Of a stretch of 64,000 bases of DNA, positions 8,966 through 17,889 are shown piece after piece. Position 1 is the stretch's first letter. Each line of letters starts with the position of its first letter. The stretch is from the NCBI GenBank assembly GCA_016787895.1, contig JAEUTN010000008.1, forward strand, positions 89,319 through 153,318. Reading direction: 5' to 3'. Source of the stretch: Bacteroidia bacterium. GTDB lineage: Bacteria > Bacteroidota > Bacteroidia > B-17B0 > Aurantibacillaceae. The notes beneath the pieces are model-generated. The model was given only the letters and a program-made list of their open reading frames with translations, made no database searches and had not been told where the DNA came from. Position numbers and translations under genes: made by a program.

Positions 8966-9772
8966 ATGGAACAAAGGATAAAATCCGCGGCTTTCAGGGG
9001 CATTCAGGTGGAGTTCAGCGACAGTGGCAAGGGAAGGGTGCTGGTGCTTTTGCACGGATTTTTGGGCGCTAAAGAAATCTGGGCCAGCACCATCGCGGCG
9101 CTCAATCGTTCTTACCGGGTCATAGCCATCGATTTGCCCGGACACGGCAACACCCCTTGCATTGGTTATGCGCACAGCATGGAAATGATGGCGGCTTGCG
9201 TAAAAGCGGTGATGGACCAGCTCAAATTAAAACGTTACGTTATTATCGGTCACAGCATGGGGGGTTATGTGGCCCTTGCTTTTGCAGATCTTTTTCCCGA
9301 CCACCTGAAAGGTTTGGGTTTGTACCACAGTACCGCCTATGCCGATACGGCGGAAAAAAAAGAAAACCGGCTCAGGGCCATTGATGTGGTGAAAGCCAAC
9401 CGGAAATTGTATACCACACAAACCATACGAAGTTTGTTTGCTGCCAAAAATTTAAAATACCTCAAGGATGAAATTAAGTTTGCCAACAGTTTTGCGAGCA
9501 GAATGAGTAAACAGGGCATTATTGCCGCTCTTTATGGTATGCGCGACAGAAAGGGAAGAGATTTAATTTTGGGACTTGTGGAATATCCCATTCTGATGGT
9601 GATTGGAGAACACGATTCGGTTTTGCCTTATGCCCAACTGCTGGAACAGGCCGAGGCCATCAAAAACAAACAGATTCTGTTTCTGGAACACGATGGACAT
9701 TTTGGGTTTTTGGAATCTCCCAGGGAAAGCAACAAAGCCTTGCGCAAATTTTTGAGGCGCTGTTACACTTAA
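8966..9772 (+). CDS. Alpha/beta hydrolase
   Basis: The 268-residue protein has the alpha/beta hydrolase layout: oxyanion motif LHGFLG near residue 30, the nucleophile elbow GHSMGG at about residue 95, an acid in VIGEHDSVLP and the final His in EHDGHFGFLE. It is a cytoplasmic serine hydrolase or esterase; the substrate cannot be told from sequence. It is divergent from feoA, with a TACTTTCG box (8952-8959) close to the ATG; the preceding AGG is a weak ribosome site. No operon partner downstream on the same strand. Confidence 0.88.
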   Translation: MEQRIKSAAFRGIQVEFSDSGKGRVLVLLHGFLGAKEIWASTIAALNRSYRVIAIDLPGHGNTPCIGYAHSMEMMAACVKAVMDQLKLKRYVIIGHSMGGYVALAFADLFPDHLKGLGLYHSTAYADTAEKKENRLRAIDVVKANRKLYTTQTIRSLFAAKNLKYLKDEIKFANSFASRMSKQGIIAALYGMRDRKGRDLILGLVEYPILMVIGEHDSVLPYAQLLEQAEAIKNKQILFLEHDGHFGFLESPRESNKALRKFLRRCYT

Positions 9773-9803
9773 GTTAGCTTGTACAAAAAGAGAGGTACTT
9801 GTA

Positions 9804-10823
9804 TTAATTCAGAACAATTTCCTTTACGGCCTTTACCCATTCATCGGAGGCGTTCAAACTATTGACCAGCGTGATTTTCTCCCCGCCGTGTTCTTTAAAA
9901 ATGTGCTGGTACTCGGTGCCGATTTCGTAAATGGTTTCAAGGCAATCGGCTACAAACGCGGGCGAAAATACCAATACCTTTTTCTTGCCTGATCTGGCGA
10001 GTTCTTCCACCACCTTATCGCTGTAAGGTTTAAGCCATTTGTTATCTAAACGCGATTGAAAAGCCGAACTGTATTTGCCTTCGGGAATATTCAAGGCCTT
10101 TACCAACACCCTGGAGGTTTCCATACAGTTGGCCCGGTAACAAAACTGATTGTTTACCGTAATGCTGTTGCAGCAGGCGCCAAAATTGCAGGAATCGGAG
10201 CCGTAATGTAAAGCGCCTTTTTTAATTTGTCGTTCGGGTAAACCATGGTAGGAAAACAAAACGTGATCGTAGTCGCCGATGTTGTGTTTTTTAGCTTCAC
10301 TCAACAAAGCCCGCTGAAAAGCAGGGTGATCGTAAAATTTTGAAATCAAATTCAAAGAAGGAATCACTTCCCAGCCCTTGATTTGTTCCAACACCTCTTC
10401 TAAAGTGCTTCCTGTGCTTGAGCTGGCGTACTGAGGATACAAGGGCAACACATGGATTTTGGAAGGTTGTTGTTTTCTCAGATTTTCAAGTGCTGACTTT
10501 ATAGAGGGTTTTTGGTAACGCATGGCCAGTTCCACGATGTAGGCATCACCCATTTCCTTTTGAACCTGTTCTTTTAATTCAATACCATAAAGCAAAAGTG
10601 GAGAGCCGTTTTTGGTCCAGATGTTTTTGTAAAGTGCCGAAGAGCGAAACCGACGGAAGGGAATGATGATGAGATTAACAAGAATAAATCGCGCTATCGG
10701 GTGAATATCGATTACCCTTTTGTCGTTCAAAAACTGACTCAAATAGCGACCAACTGCCTCTGCCCCCGGATCGTCAGGAGTTCCCAGATTAACAAGCAAT
10801 ACGGCTTCTTTCGTCTGTTTCAT
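9804..10823 (-). CDS. hemH: Ferrochelatase
   Basis: Ferrochelatase inserts Fe2+ into protoporphyrin IX (or coproporphyrin III) in haem synthesis. The 339-residue protein starts with the family signature VLLVNLGTPDDP, has the metal-site His in FSYHGLPERQ at about residue 193, and the second signature FSPAFVADCLETIYE near 285. A Cys-rich segment (CNFGACCNSITVNNQFC) resembles the region that carries an Fe-S cluster in some ferrochelatases, but I did not establish cluster ligands. It follows lspA by 39 bases and is probably co-transcribed. Confidence 0.95.
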   Translation of the reverse strand: MKQTKEAVLLVNLGTPDDPGAEAVGRYLSQFLNDKRVIDIHPIARFILVNLIIIPFRRFRSSALYKNIWTKNGSPLLLYGIELKEQVQKEMGDAYIVELAMRYQKPSIKSALENLRKQQPSKIHVLPLYPQYASSSTGSTLEEVLEQIKGWEVIPSLNLISKFYDHPAFQRALLSEAKKHNIGDYDHVLFSYHGLPERQIKKGALHYGSDSCNFGACCNSITVNNQFCYRANCMETSRVLVKALNIPEGKYSSAFQSRLDNKWLKPYSDKVVEELARSGKKKVLVFSPAFVADCLETIYEIGTEYQHIFKEHGGEKITLVNSLNASDEWVKAVKEIVLN

Positions 10824-10862
10824 GATTTCAGTTCAACACTGTGCTTCAGGATTTGTTTAAAA

Positions 10863-11582
10863 TCAGGCTTCATGTTGCGATTCCCCGGTGATGGCACTTT
10901 CAGGGTTTTCAGTGTTTTCAGCGGCGGGTTCAGCTGAGGCCGGTTTAACAGAAAATCGTTTTTGAAATAAAATGATGAGGCCCACCCCAATGGAAATGGA
11001 AGCATCGGCAAAATTAAAGATGGGTCTGAAAAATTGAAAATCTTCTCCACCCCAAACCGGGAACCAATCCGGAAAATGCCCGTTGAATACAGGAAAATAA
11101 AACATGTCAACCACGCAACCAAACATGGCCGGCGCATAACCGGGTTGTGACATTTTTGCAATGCCATCGTAAGGCAGGTATTCACCAAATTCAGCATTGT
11201 ACAATGTGCCCTTGTCGAACAACAGGCCATAAAAAGCGCTGTCGAGGATATTACCCATAGCACCTGCAAGGATCATGGAAACAGAAAACACAAAACCTTT
11301 GTGTTCGCCTTGTTTAATCATGTAACGGATGTAGAGCGCGCCTCCAATGCAGGCGAGAATGCGGAAAACGCTAAGGGCCAATTTTCCGGCAGATCCTCCA
11401 AATTCAAAACCAAAAGCCATACCGGGATTTTCGGTAAAGTGAATCACACACCAGTCGCTGAAACGGGTGACTTCACCCAGAGGGTAATTCAGTTTAATGA
11501 AAATTTTGATGAACTGATCAATAAACAGAACCAAAAATACGGTCAGCAGAGGGATTCTGTATGTTTTTAAAAAGGACAACAT
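10863..11582 (-). CDS. lspA: Lipoprotein signal peptidase
   Basis: LspA is the inner-membrane aspartyl protease that cleaves prolipoproteins. The catalytic regions are GNILDS (first Asp, about residue 111) and FNFADASI (second Asp, about 190), with the conserved ENPGMAFG loop at about 51. At 239 residues it is longer than the usual 160-170: the region between the two catalytic Asp is extended by a hydrophilic insert, and about 30 residues (many Ala, Glu) follow the last membrane segment. Longer LspA forms are usual in Bacteroidota. It follows a terminator downstream of the dksA-like gene and leads into hemH. Confidence 0.93.
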   Translation of the reverse strand: MLSFLKTYRIPLLTVFLVLFIDQFIKIFIKLNYPLGEVTRFSDWCVIHFTENPGMAFGFEFGGSAGKLALSVFRILACIGGALYIRYMIKQGEHKGFVFSVSMILAGAMGNILDSAFYGLLFDKGTLYNAEFGEYLPYDGIAKMSQPGYAPAMFGCVVDMFYFPVFNGHFPDWFPVWGGEDFQFFRPIFNFADASISIGVGLIILFQKRFSVKPASAEPAAENTENPESAITGESQHEA

Positions 11583-11601
11583 GGGTGTGTGTTTCAGATA
11601 T

Positions 11602-11631
11602 AAAAAAAGCCTGCCGTTAAGAGCAAGCTTT
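11602..11631 (-). terminator. Rho-independent terminator after the ileS-dksA-like operon
   Basis: On the minus strand, AAAGCTTGC and GCAGGCTTT form a 9-bp stem (one G-T pair) around an 8-base loop, followed by seven T. It lies 16 bases past the stop of the dksA-like gene and 20 bases before lspA, separating the two transcription units. Confidence 0.8.
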
Positions 11632-11647
11632 ATAGGAGCGTTTCGAT

Positions 11648-12736
11648 TTAGTTGGATTGCCCGAGCTTAGCATCGATACCAAGAGTGGCATGAGGCACTG
11701 AGCGCAGACGTTCTTTTGGAATCAATTTGCCGGTTACCCTGCAAATGCCATAGGATTTATTTTCAATTCTTACCAAAGCATTTTTAAGGTTAACAATGTA
11801 TTTTTCCTGACGGGAAGCCAATTGTGCAGTTTCTTCCTTGCTCATGACATCACTTCCATCTTCCAGCAATTTGAAGGATGGGGAGGTGTCGTCGGTGCCA
11901 TGGTTATCCTCATTGCTGAGAGTTTGTTTCAACAAATCGTAATCCTGCTGGGCCTCTTTTAATTTTTCAAGTATGAGTTCTTTAAATTCGGCCAACTCTT
12001 TGTCTGAATAACGGGTGCGTCCGTCACCGGTGTTTACAAAGGGTTTGGGTTCGGCTACATTTCCCTTTTTAATCAAAGGTTTGTTGATGTCGATTTGTAA
12101 AGGGCGGTTGCGAATGTAAGCTTCCATGCCTGAACCGGAGCGGTGGCCTTCGTTTTTCTTTCTTCTTCCGCGACCTCTTTTTTCCGGAACCTCATCATCA
12201 TCTTCATCCACCTCAGGAGCGGCAACGCCTTCAAGATCTACCAATCCGGCTTCATCTAATTCGCCATCAATCACTGTATCATCTTCATCCGGCTTTTCAT
12301 AACTGTCTTCTTTTTCTTCTTCCTCTTCCTCTTCGTCATCGGTTTTGCCGGCTTTTCCTTTTCCCGCCTTTTTAGGGGCTTTTTCGGTTTTGCCTTTTTT
12401 GGCTATGGCATCAATGGGTTTACCGGCCGGCTTTTTAACCGGAGGTTTTTCCTTGCCTTTGGCGGCAAGTGGTTTTTTAACTTCTGCGGCTTTGGTTTTA
12501 GCAAGTGGTTTGGCAGGTGCCTTGGCTTTTTTAGCCTGGGGCTTTGTCACCTTTTTTGCAGCAGGCTTCGCGGCCGGTTTAGCTGTTTTTTTCGCGGCCG
12601 GTTTGCTCACTTTTTTTGCAGCCGGTTTTGAAGCAGGCTTAGCCGGTTTTTTCGCGGCAGGTTTGTTTGCTTTTTTAGCGGGTTTTGGAGCCGCCTTGGC
12701 TTTCTTATCCTTTTTTTTGTCTTTCTTGTTCGCCAT
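11648..12736 (-). CDS. DksA/TraR-like protein with a lysine-alanine-proline-rich histone H1-like N-terminus
   Basis: The 362-residue protein has three parts. Residues 1-120 are low-complexity, made of Lys-Ala-Pro repeats (PAAKK, KPAKP) like histone H1 tails, which suggests nucleic-acid binding. Then comes an acidic linker (DDEEEEEEEKED) and a basic patch KRGRGRRKK. The last 130 residues look like DksA/TraR: a long coiled coil, a DGSDVMSKEE tip resembling the DksA acidic tip, and YGICRVTGKLIPKERL where DksA carries its zinc finger. Only one of the four zinc cysteines remains. I start at the ATG (MANKK) two codons inside an upstream GTG. It follows ileS by 12 bases and precedes a terminator. 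Confidence 0.8.
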   Translation of the reverse strand: MANKKDKKKDKKAKAAPKPAKKANKPAAKKPAKPASKPAAKKVSKPAAKKTAKPAAKPAAKKVTKPQAKKAKAPAKPLAKTKAAEVKKPLAAKGKEKPPVKKPAGKPIDAIAKKGKTEKAPKKAGKGKAGKTDDEEEEEEEKEDSYEKPDEDDTVIDGELDEAGLVDLEGVAAPEVDEDDDEVPEKRGRGRRKKNEGHRSGSGMEAYIRNRPLQIDINKPLIKKGNVAEPKPFVNTGDGRTRYSDKELAEFKELILEKLKEAQQDYDLLKQTLSNEDNHGTDDTSPSFKLLEDGSDVMSKEETAQLASRQEKYIVNLKNALVRIENKSYGICRVTGKLIPKERLRSVPHATLGIDAKLGQSN

Positions 12737-12748
12737 AGTCACAGAGTG

Positions 12749-15700
12749 TTAATTTAATTTTTCAATAGAAATAAAAGTGGATATACGTTCGTCGACTTCT
12801 ATGTTCACTGAGTCTACCGGACTGAGTGCGCTCACCAGCTCCAGCGTATTGGTTAAAGTTTCAGAACAAATATAACTTAAATTGTTTTTAATTGCATTGT
12901 CGAGACCTGAATTTTGCTGAATTTTCACCTGTATGCGGTCGGTTACATCCAGGCCTTTTTCTTTGCGCAAATTTTGTATGCGGTTCACCACTTCCCTTGC
13001 CAGGCCTTCGTTTTTAAGTTCATCCGAAACCTGCACATCCAAAGCAACGGTAAGCGATCCGCTGTTGGCCACTTTCCAGCCCGGTAAATCTACGGGAATA
13101 ATTTCCACATCCTCAGCCTCCAGCACTATTTCGCTGCCGTTCAAGTTCACCAGGTGTTTGTTTTCTTTTTCTATGGCCGCGATAATCACAGCCGGGTGCT
13201 CCAAAGCATAAGCCTGCATGGCTTTCATGTTCGGACCGCATTTTTTACCCAGGGTTTTGAAGTTCAGTTTCAGATGTTTTACAATGCTGGTTTGTTTTTC
13301 ATCCACAAATTCGATGCGCTTTACATTCACTTCGCTGAGGATAATATCAGACACCTCTTCGATTTGTTTTTGCATGTCCTTGTTTAAGATGGGGATTTGT
13401 ATGCGCAGCAAGGGTTGTCTTACCCTCAGGTTTTCCTTTTTGCGGATGGAAAGAATCATGGAGCAAATTTTTTGCGCCAGATCCATTTTGTTTTCCAGGG
13501 ATTTGTCCTGCATGCTTACATCCGCATCTTTCCAGTGACTAAGATGCACAGAGCCGGCATCCGGATTTAAATTGCGGTACAACCAATCGGAGAAAAAAGG
13601 TGCAATCGGACTCATCATTTGTGAGATGTCTGACAAACACGTGTACAACGTCAGGTAAGCGGTTTCTTTGTCCTTGCTCATTTCTCCTTTCCAGAAACGG
13701 CGACGGCTCAAACGCACAAACCAGTTGCTGAGATGTTCGTCAACAAACTCCTCAATGGCTCTCGCGGCACGATGGGGTTCAAATTCATTGAAGTGAAGAG
13801 TAACATCCTGTTTTAGAGATTGCAGTTTGGACAAAATCCAGCGATCGAGTTCCGTACAGCTTTTTAGTTCCGGCTTTTGCCACGGTTCCACGCGGTATTT
13901 ATCCACATTCGCATAAAGTGCAAAAAACCCGTAAGTATTATACAGTGTGCCAAACAACTGTCGCTGTGCAGCCACAATGCCTTCTTCATCAAATTTCAAA
14001 TTATCCCAGGGCGCGGCATTGGCAATCATGTACCAGCGCGTAGCATCGGCTCCGTATTTTTTGAGTGCTACAAAAGGATCTACACCATTGCCCAAACGTT
14101 TGCTCATTTTGTTGCCGTTTTTATCGAGCACCAATCCGTTCGACAACACGTTTTTGTAAGCCACCGAATCAAAGTTCATGGTGGCGATGGCATGCAATGT
14201 AAAAAACCAGCCCCGTGTTTGGTCCACACCTTCGGCGATAAAGTCTGCCGGAAAATTTTTTCTTTCGTCGATCAGCTGTTTGTTTTCGAAAGGGTAATGC
14301 AATTGGGCATAAGGCATGGAACCACTGTCGAACCAAACGTCGATGAGGTCAGGTTCACGGAATAGTTTTTTTCCATTCCGTTCAAGCACAATGTTATCGG
14401 CGTAGGGTTTGTGAAGGTCAAAACTCAGGTAGTTCTCTGCGCTGTCGTCACCGGGCTTAAACGCGGCTAGTGGGTTGTCCTTCATCACCCCTTTGTTCAG
14501 GGCATTGGTAATTTCTTTTTGTAATTCTTCAACGGAAGCAATACAAATTTGTTCGCTGCGGTCTTCGCTGGTCCAGATTGGAATAGGAATGCCCCAGAAG
14601 CGGGAGCGTGAGAGATTCCAGTCGTTGAGGTTTTCGAGCCAGTTGCCAAAACGCCCTGTGCCGGTAGATTCGGGCTTCCAGTTGATGCTTTGGTTCAGCT
14701 CCATCATACGCTCTTTGGCGGCGGTTGATTTCACAAACCAGGAATCAAGTGGGTAATACAAAATGGGTTTATCGGTTCTCCAGCAATGCGGGTAAGAGTG
14801 CTCGTAGCTTTCTTTTTTAAACAACTTTCCTTCTTCCTGAAGTTTTAAAACTATGCGTTCATCCACGCTCAGGTAAGCTTTCAGTTCTTTGATTTTTCCT
14901 TTCGACTCCAGTATCTGCTTTTGTTTGGCGAACTCTGTTTGTTTTTCTTGCTCATTGAGGTAAGCTTCTTTTACAAACTCGTTGCCGTATAAAAAAACCC
15001 CATCCTGAACTTCGGGCAAAAATTTTCCGCGTTTGTCAACAAGCGTCAAGGATCCTATGCCATTTTGTTTGGCCACTCTAAAGTCATCGGCACCAAAACT
15101 TGGAGCAATGTGCACAATGCCCGTTCCATCGGTGGTGGTGACAAAATCCCCAAGTATCACTTTAAAGGCATTTCCCTCTTCCGGTTGTGCGAATGGCAGT
15201 AATTGTTCGTAGGATAAGCCTTCGAGTTCAGCGCCTTTGAATTCAAGTAATTTTTTTGCTTGTAATTTGCCTTTAGCAAAGTTCAATGTAGACTTAAATA
15301 AATCACTGACATCTGGAAGCGAAATTGAGTCTTTGTATTTGGAATAAAACTCAAATAAATCACGATAACTTTCCCCATTGAAATCTATACCTATTAATGC
15401 ATCTATAAAAAAGTCATTAAATAAGTCTTTTGCCACAATTACATTAATCTCTTTTAATGAAAACGGATTGAAGGTTTTCACAAGTACGTAATCGATGTCC
15501 TTTCCTACAGCTAAAGCAGTATTCGAGGGAAGAGTCCAGGGTGTGGTGGTCCAGGCAAGAATAAAAATGTTGTTTTTGGAATCTTGAATCTTGAATCTTG
15601 AATCATCCTTCAGTTTGAACATGGCCACCGCCGTACGGTCCTTTACATCTCTGTAAGTGCCGGGCTGATTCAGTTCGTGTGAGGACAATCCTGTTCCCGC

Positions 15701-16270
15701 AGCCGGAGAATAGGGTTGTATGGTATATCCCTTGTACAGTAAGTTTTTTGAGTAAAGCTTGTTCAGCAACCACCAAACACTTTCAATGTATTTGTTGTCG
15801 TAGGTGATGTAGGGTTTTGACATATCAACCCAATACCCCATCGTGCGGGTCAATTCTTCCCACTTATCGGTGTATTTCATCACCTCCTTGCGGCAGGCTT
15901 TGTTATAATCTTCAACGGAAATAAACCTGGGACTGTTTTTATTCCCAATATCTTCTTTGGTAATACCCAGTGATTTTTCAACGGCAATTTCTATGGGAAG
16001 GCCATGGGTGTCCCAGCCTGCTTTGCGTTCCACACGATACCCCTGAAGGGTTTTGAAACGACAAAAAATATCCTTGATGCTTCTCGACATCACGTGGTGT
16101 ATACCGGGCAAACCGTTCGCGCTTGGGGGCCCTTCATAGAACACCCAGGGTTTTGAAGCAGGACGGGATTCGACTGATTTCGAAAAAGTACGGTCACTTT
16201 CCCAATAGTTCAGAACTTCTTCTGAAATGCCGGGCAAGTCTAACTTTTTGTATTCAGGGTAAAGGCTCAT
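12749..16270 (-). CDS. ileS: Isoleucyl-tRNA synthetase, long form
   Basis: IleRS charges tRNA-Ile. Class I signatures are GLPGIHH (HIGH position, residues 53-59) and KMSKR at about residue 722, with the editing (CP1) domain between and anticodon-binding and C-terminal domains after. The 1173 residues are far longer than the roughly 940 of E. coli IleRS and match the eukaryote-like IleS type seen in many Bacteroidota. Inside the gene, at 15579-15604, a heptanucleotide repeat encodes an apparent insert within the editing domain region (see that entry). ATG start; the next gene is the dksA-like protein. Confidence 0.97.
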   Translation of the reverse strand: MSLYPEYKKLDLPGISEEVLNYWESDRTFSKSVESRPASKPWVFYEGPPSANGLPGIHHVMSRSIKDIFCRFKTLQGYRVERKAGWDTHGLPIEIAVEKSLGITKEDIGNKNSPRFISVEDYNKACRKEVMKYTDKWEELTRTMGYWVDMSKPYITYDNKYIESVWWLLNKLYSKNLLYKGYTIQPYSPAAGTGLSSHELNQPGTYRDVKDRTAVAMFKLKDDSRFKIQDSKNNIFILAWTTTPWTLPSNTALAVGKDIDYVLVKTFNPFSLKEINVIVAKDLFNDFFIDALIGIDFNGESYRDLFEFYSKYKDSISLPDVSDLFKSTLNFAKGKLQAKKLLEFKGAELEGLSYEQLLPFAQPEEGNAFKVILGDFVTTTDGTGIVHIAPSFGADDFRVAKQNGIGSLTLVDKRGKFLPEVQDGVFLYGNEFVKEAYLNEQEKQTEFAKQKQILESKGKIKELKAYLSVDERIVLKLQEEGKLFKKESYEHSYPHCWRTDKPILYYPLDSWFVKSTAAKERMMELNQSINWKPESTGTGRFGNWLENLNDWNLSRSRFWGIPIPIWTSEDRSEQICIASVEELQKEITNALNKGVMKDNPLAAFKPGDDSAENYLSFDLHKPYADNIVLERNGKKLFREPDLIDVWFDSGSMPYAQLHYPFENKQLIDERKNFPADFIAEGVDQTRGWFFTLHAIATMNFDSVAYKNVLSNGLVLDKNGNKMSKRLGNGVDPFVALKKYGADATRWYMIANAAPWDNLKFDEEGIVAAQRQLFGTLYNTYGFFALYANVDKYRVEPWQKPELKSCTELDRWILSKLQSLKQDVTLHFNEFEPHRAARAIEEFVDEHLSNWFVRLSRRRFWKGEMSKDKETAYLTLYTCLSDISQMMSPIAPFFSDWLYRNLNPDAGSVHLSHWKDADVSMQDKSLENKMDLAQKICSMILSIRKKENLRVRQPLLRIQIPILNKDMQKQIEEVSDIILSEVNVKRIEFVDEKQTSIVKHLKLNFKTLGKKCGPNMKAMQAYALEHPAVIIAAIEKENKHLVNLNGSEIVLEAEDVEIIPVDLPGWKVANSGSLTVALDVQVSDELKNEGLAREVVNRIQNLRKEKGLDVTDRIQVKIQQNSGLDNAIKNNLSYICSETLTNTLELVSALSPVDSVNIEVDERISTFISIEKLN
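15579..15604. repeat. Heptanucleotide tandem repeat inside ileS
   Basis: The 7-mer GAATCTT is repeated 3.7 times without error on the plus strand. It is translated on the minus strand as part of DSRFKIQDSKNN in IleRS. Because 7 is not a multiple of 3, gain or loss of one unit would shift the frame of an essential gene. Confidence 0.9.
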
Positions 16271-16382
16271 GTTCGGGTAAGGTCCGTTTTTTAAAAAGGA
16301 GAGCGAATTTAGGAATAAAAGCGCATATTTTGGGGCGGATTTGCAAAAAAGAGATAAATCAGTTTTTACCTCCTCTGAGGCC

Positions 16383-16417
16383 TAAAAAAACAAAAGACCC
16401 GCTGAAAACAACGGGTC
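16383..16417 (-). terminator. Rho-independent terminator after the universal stress protein gene
   Basis: On the minus strand GACCCG and CGGGTC form a 6-bp G-C-rich stem with a 10-base loop, followed by TTTTGTTTTTTT. It lies about 30 bases downstream of the usp stop codon. Confidence 0.75.
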
Positions 16418-16448
16418 AAATAACAGATCAGGAAAGTATAAAAGCGTA

Positions 16449-17279
16449 TTACATGCCTGAACCAAAGTGGCTCATGGACTCGCGTTTCATCGGGTTGATG
16501 GTCATTACCGGAATCTTGCAAATGTCAAGTATTTTTTGTCCAACGGTTCCGCTCATCATCTCCTTGAAGTTGAGGTCTTTTTGATTCATTTGTATAATCA
16601 AATCGCCCTCGTGTGTATCGGCATATTCCACAATGGCCTGGGCCGGGGTTTTGCTTGGAATGGATTTGTTGGTACAGTGAATACCCTCGTTTTTAATGAA
16701 TTTTTTAACCTGTTGCAGATAAGGCAAGAGTTTGTTTTCGTACTTGTCGTCGTCAGGAGGGAAAACAGAAACGATGCGTATGTCGGCCTTGTAATAACGG
16801 GCCAATTGTACAGCAAAGGATACTTTTTCGCGACTTTCAGGTGTAAGGTCAAACGGTAAAATGATGTTTTTACAGCCCTCGCGGTTTTCGGTTCCACGTA
16901 TGGTAATTACGGGACAAGGGCAGGAAAAAATAAATTTGGTAAGGGTATTCACCCCCATAAAACTTTTGAAATGCAGGTTGGCATCCAAACCCATGATAAT
17001 GAGTGAGGCCTTGATGTCGTTGGCTTTTTTGCTGATAATGGCAAAATGTTCTCCTTCTGCTCTATCCGTTTCCACAGTCAATCCACTTTCCGCTCTTACT
17101 TCTTCGGCAATCTTTTCAAACTCGGCTGAACGATCCGCTGATCCCGCCGTTGAAATATGAAACAAAACCAGCTTAGACTTGGTAAACCTGGCAATATTAT
17201 AAGATTGTTTTAAACCGATTAACGACTGTGGCAAAAAATCAATAGGAACAAGAATAGACTGATTCTCATTTATTATCAT
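16449..17279 (-). CDS. Tandem universal stress protein (two UspA domains)
   Basis: The 276-residue protein contains two UspA-type domains in tandem. The first starts ILVPIDFLPQSLIGLKQSYNIAR and ends SLIIMGLD...PCPVITIRG; the second starts NIILPFDLTPESREKVSFAVQLAR and ends GDLIIQMNQ...KIPVMTINP. Neither half shows a clear complete ATP-binding GxxGx(9)G(S/T) motif, so nucleotide binding is uncertain. Such double-domain proteins are cytoplasmic and often induced by stress. Monocistronic, with a terminator after it. Confidence 0.88.
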   Translation of the reverse strand: MIINENQSILVPIDFLPQSLIGLKQSYNIARFTKSKLVLFHISTAGSADRSAEFEKIAEEVRAESGLTVETDRAEGEHFAIISKKANDIKASLIIMGLDANLHFKSFMGVNTLTKFIFSCPCPVITIRGTENREGCKNIILPFDLTPESREKVSFAVQLARYYKADIRIVSVFPPDDDKYENKLLPYLQQVKKFIKNEGIHCTNKSIPSKTPAQAIVEYADTHEGDLIIQMNQKDLNFKEMMSGTVGQKILDICKIPVMTINPMKRESMSHFGSGM

Positions 17280-17387
17280 AAAGTCAGAATTTGCACTAAT
17301 GTATTAAAAAAATCTTATAAGTGTTAAAATTTCACCGCCTTGTTTTAACAAGTATCTGGTTATAAACCCGGTAGGAATTTTTAAGAC

Positions 17388-17810
17388 TTAATCAATGGTA
17401 GCCAGCACCTTTAATTCAATGCCAATTGGAGTTGGCAACTTGTTGATTTCCAGTGTTGTACGACAAGGTGGGTTTTCCTTAAAATACTCGGCCCAAATGG
17501 CATTATAAATGGGGAAATCGTCCTTCATATTAGTTAAAAACACCGTCACATCTATTATTTTATCCCAGCTGCTTCCGGCATCTTCTAAAATGTAGCGTAT
17601 GTTTTTAAAAACACTGTGGCATTGTGCGGCAATGTCGTAACTCACAATGTTTCCCTGTTCATCGAGTTCAACGCCCGGAATTTTTTTTGTTCCCCTTTCT
17701 CTTGGCCCAACTCCGCTCAGGAATAATAAATTTCCTACTCTCCGGGCGTGCGGGTATAAACCAACCGGTTCTGGGGCTTTTGAGGACTCAATTTTTTCTG
17801 ATGCTGACAT
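17388..17810 (-). CDS. RidA family protein resembling 2-aminomuconate deaminase
   Basis: The 140-residue protein has the YjgF/RidA fold signature. Its opening (KAPEPVGLYPHARRVGNLLFLSGVGPRERG) and its end (CRTTLEINKLPTPIGIELKVLA) follow the 2-aminomuconate deaminase branch of the family, which releases ammonia from 2-aminomuconate in tryptophan (kynurenine) or 2-nitrobenzoate breakdown. The Arg in CRTTLE is the RidA-family carboxylate-binding Arg. I chose the ATG giving MSASEK; a perfect TAAATTTG -7 box (17834-17841) lies 23 bases upstream and excludes the longer frame. The subfamily call is an inference from recalled sequence patterns. Confidence 0.75.
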   Translation of the reverse strand: MSASEKIESSKAPEPVGLYPHARRVGNLLFLSGVGPRERGTKKIPGVELDEQGNIVSYDIAAQCHSVFKNIRYILEDAGSSWDKIIDVTVFLTNMKDDFPIYNAIWAEYFKENPPCRTTLEINKLPTPIGIELKVLATID

Positions 17811-17833
17811 AATCAAAGTGTTGTTAAGCGAAG

Positions 17834-17841
17834 CAAATTTA
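17834..17841 (-). promoter_or_regulatory. -7 element of the RidA-like gene
   Basis: TAAATTTG on the minus strand is a perfect match to the Bacteroidota TAnnTTTG box. The -33 element is poor (TTTT-like at the expected distance). Confidence 0.45.
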
Positions 17842-17889
17842 ACCATATTCCGGAGAAGCAATAAAATCAATACCTTTCCTCCGATTTAA

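Noticed and set aside
12345..12752. A 135-residue Ala/Phe/Leu-rich frame on the plus strand opposite the lysine-rich tail
   Set aside because: It is the reverse of the Lys-Ala-Pro repeat region; the apparent membrane protein is an effect of complementary low-complexity codons.
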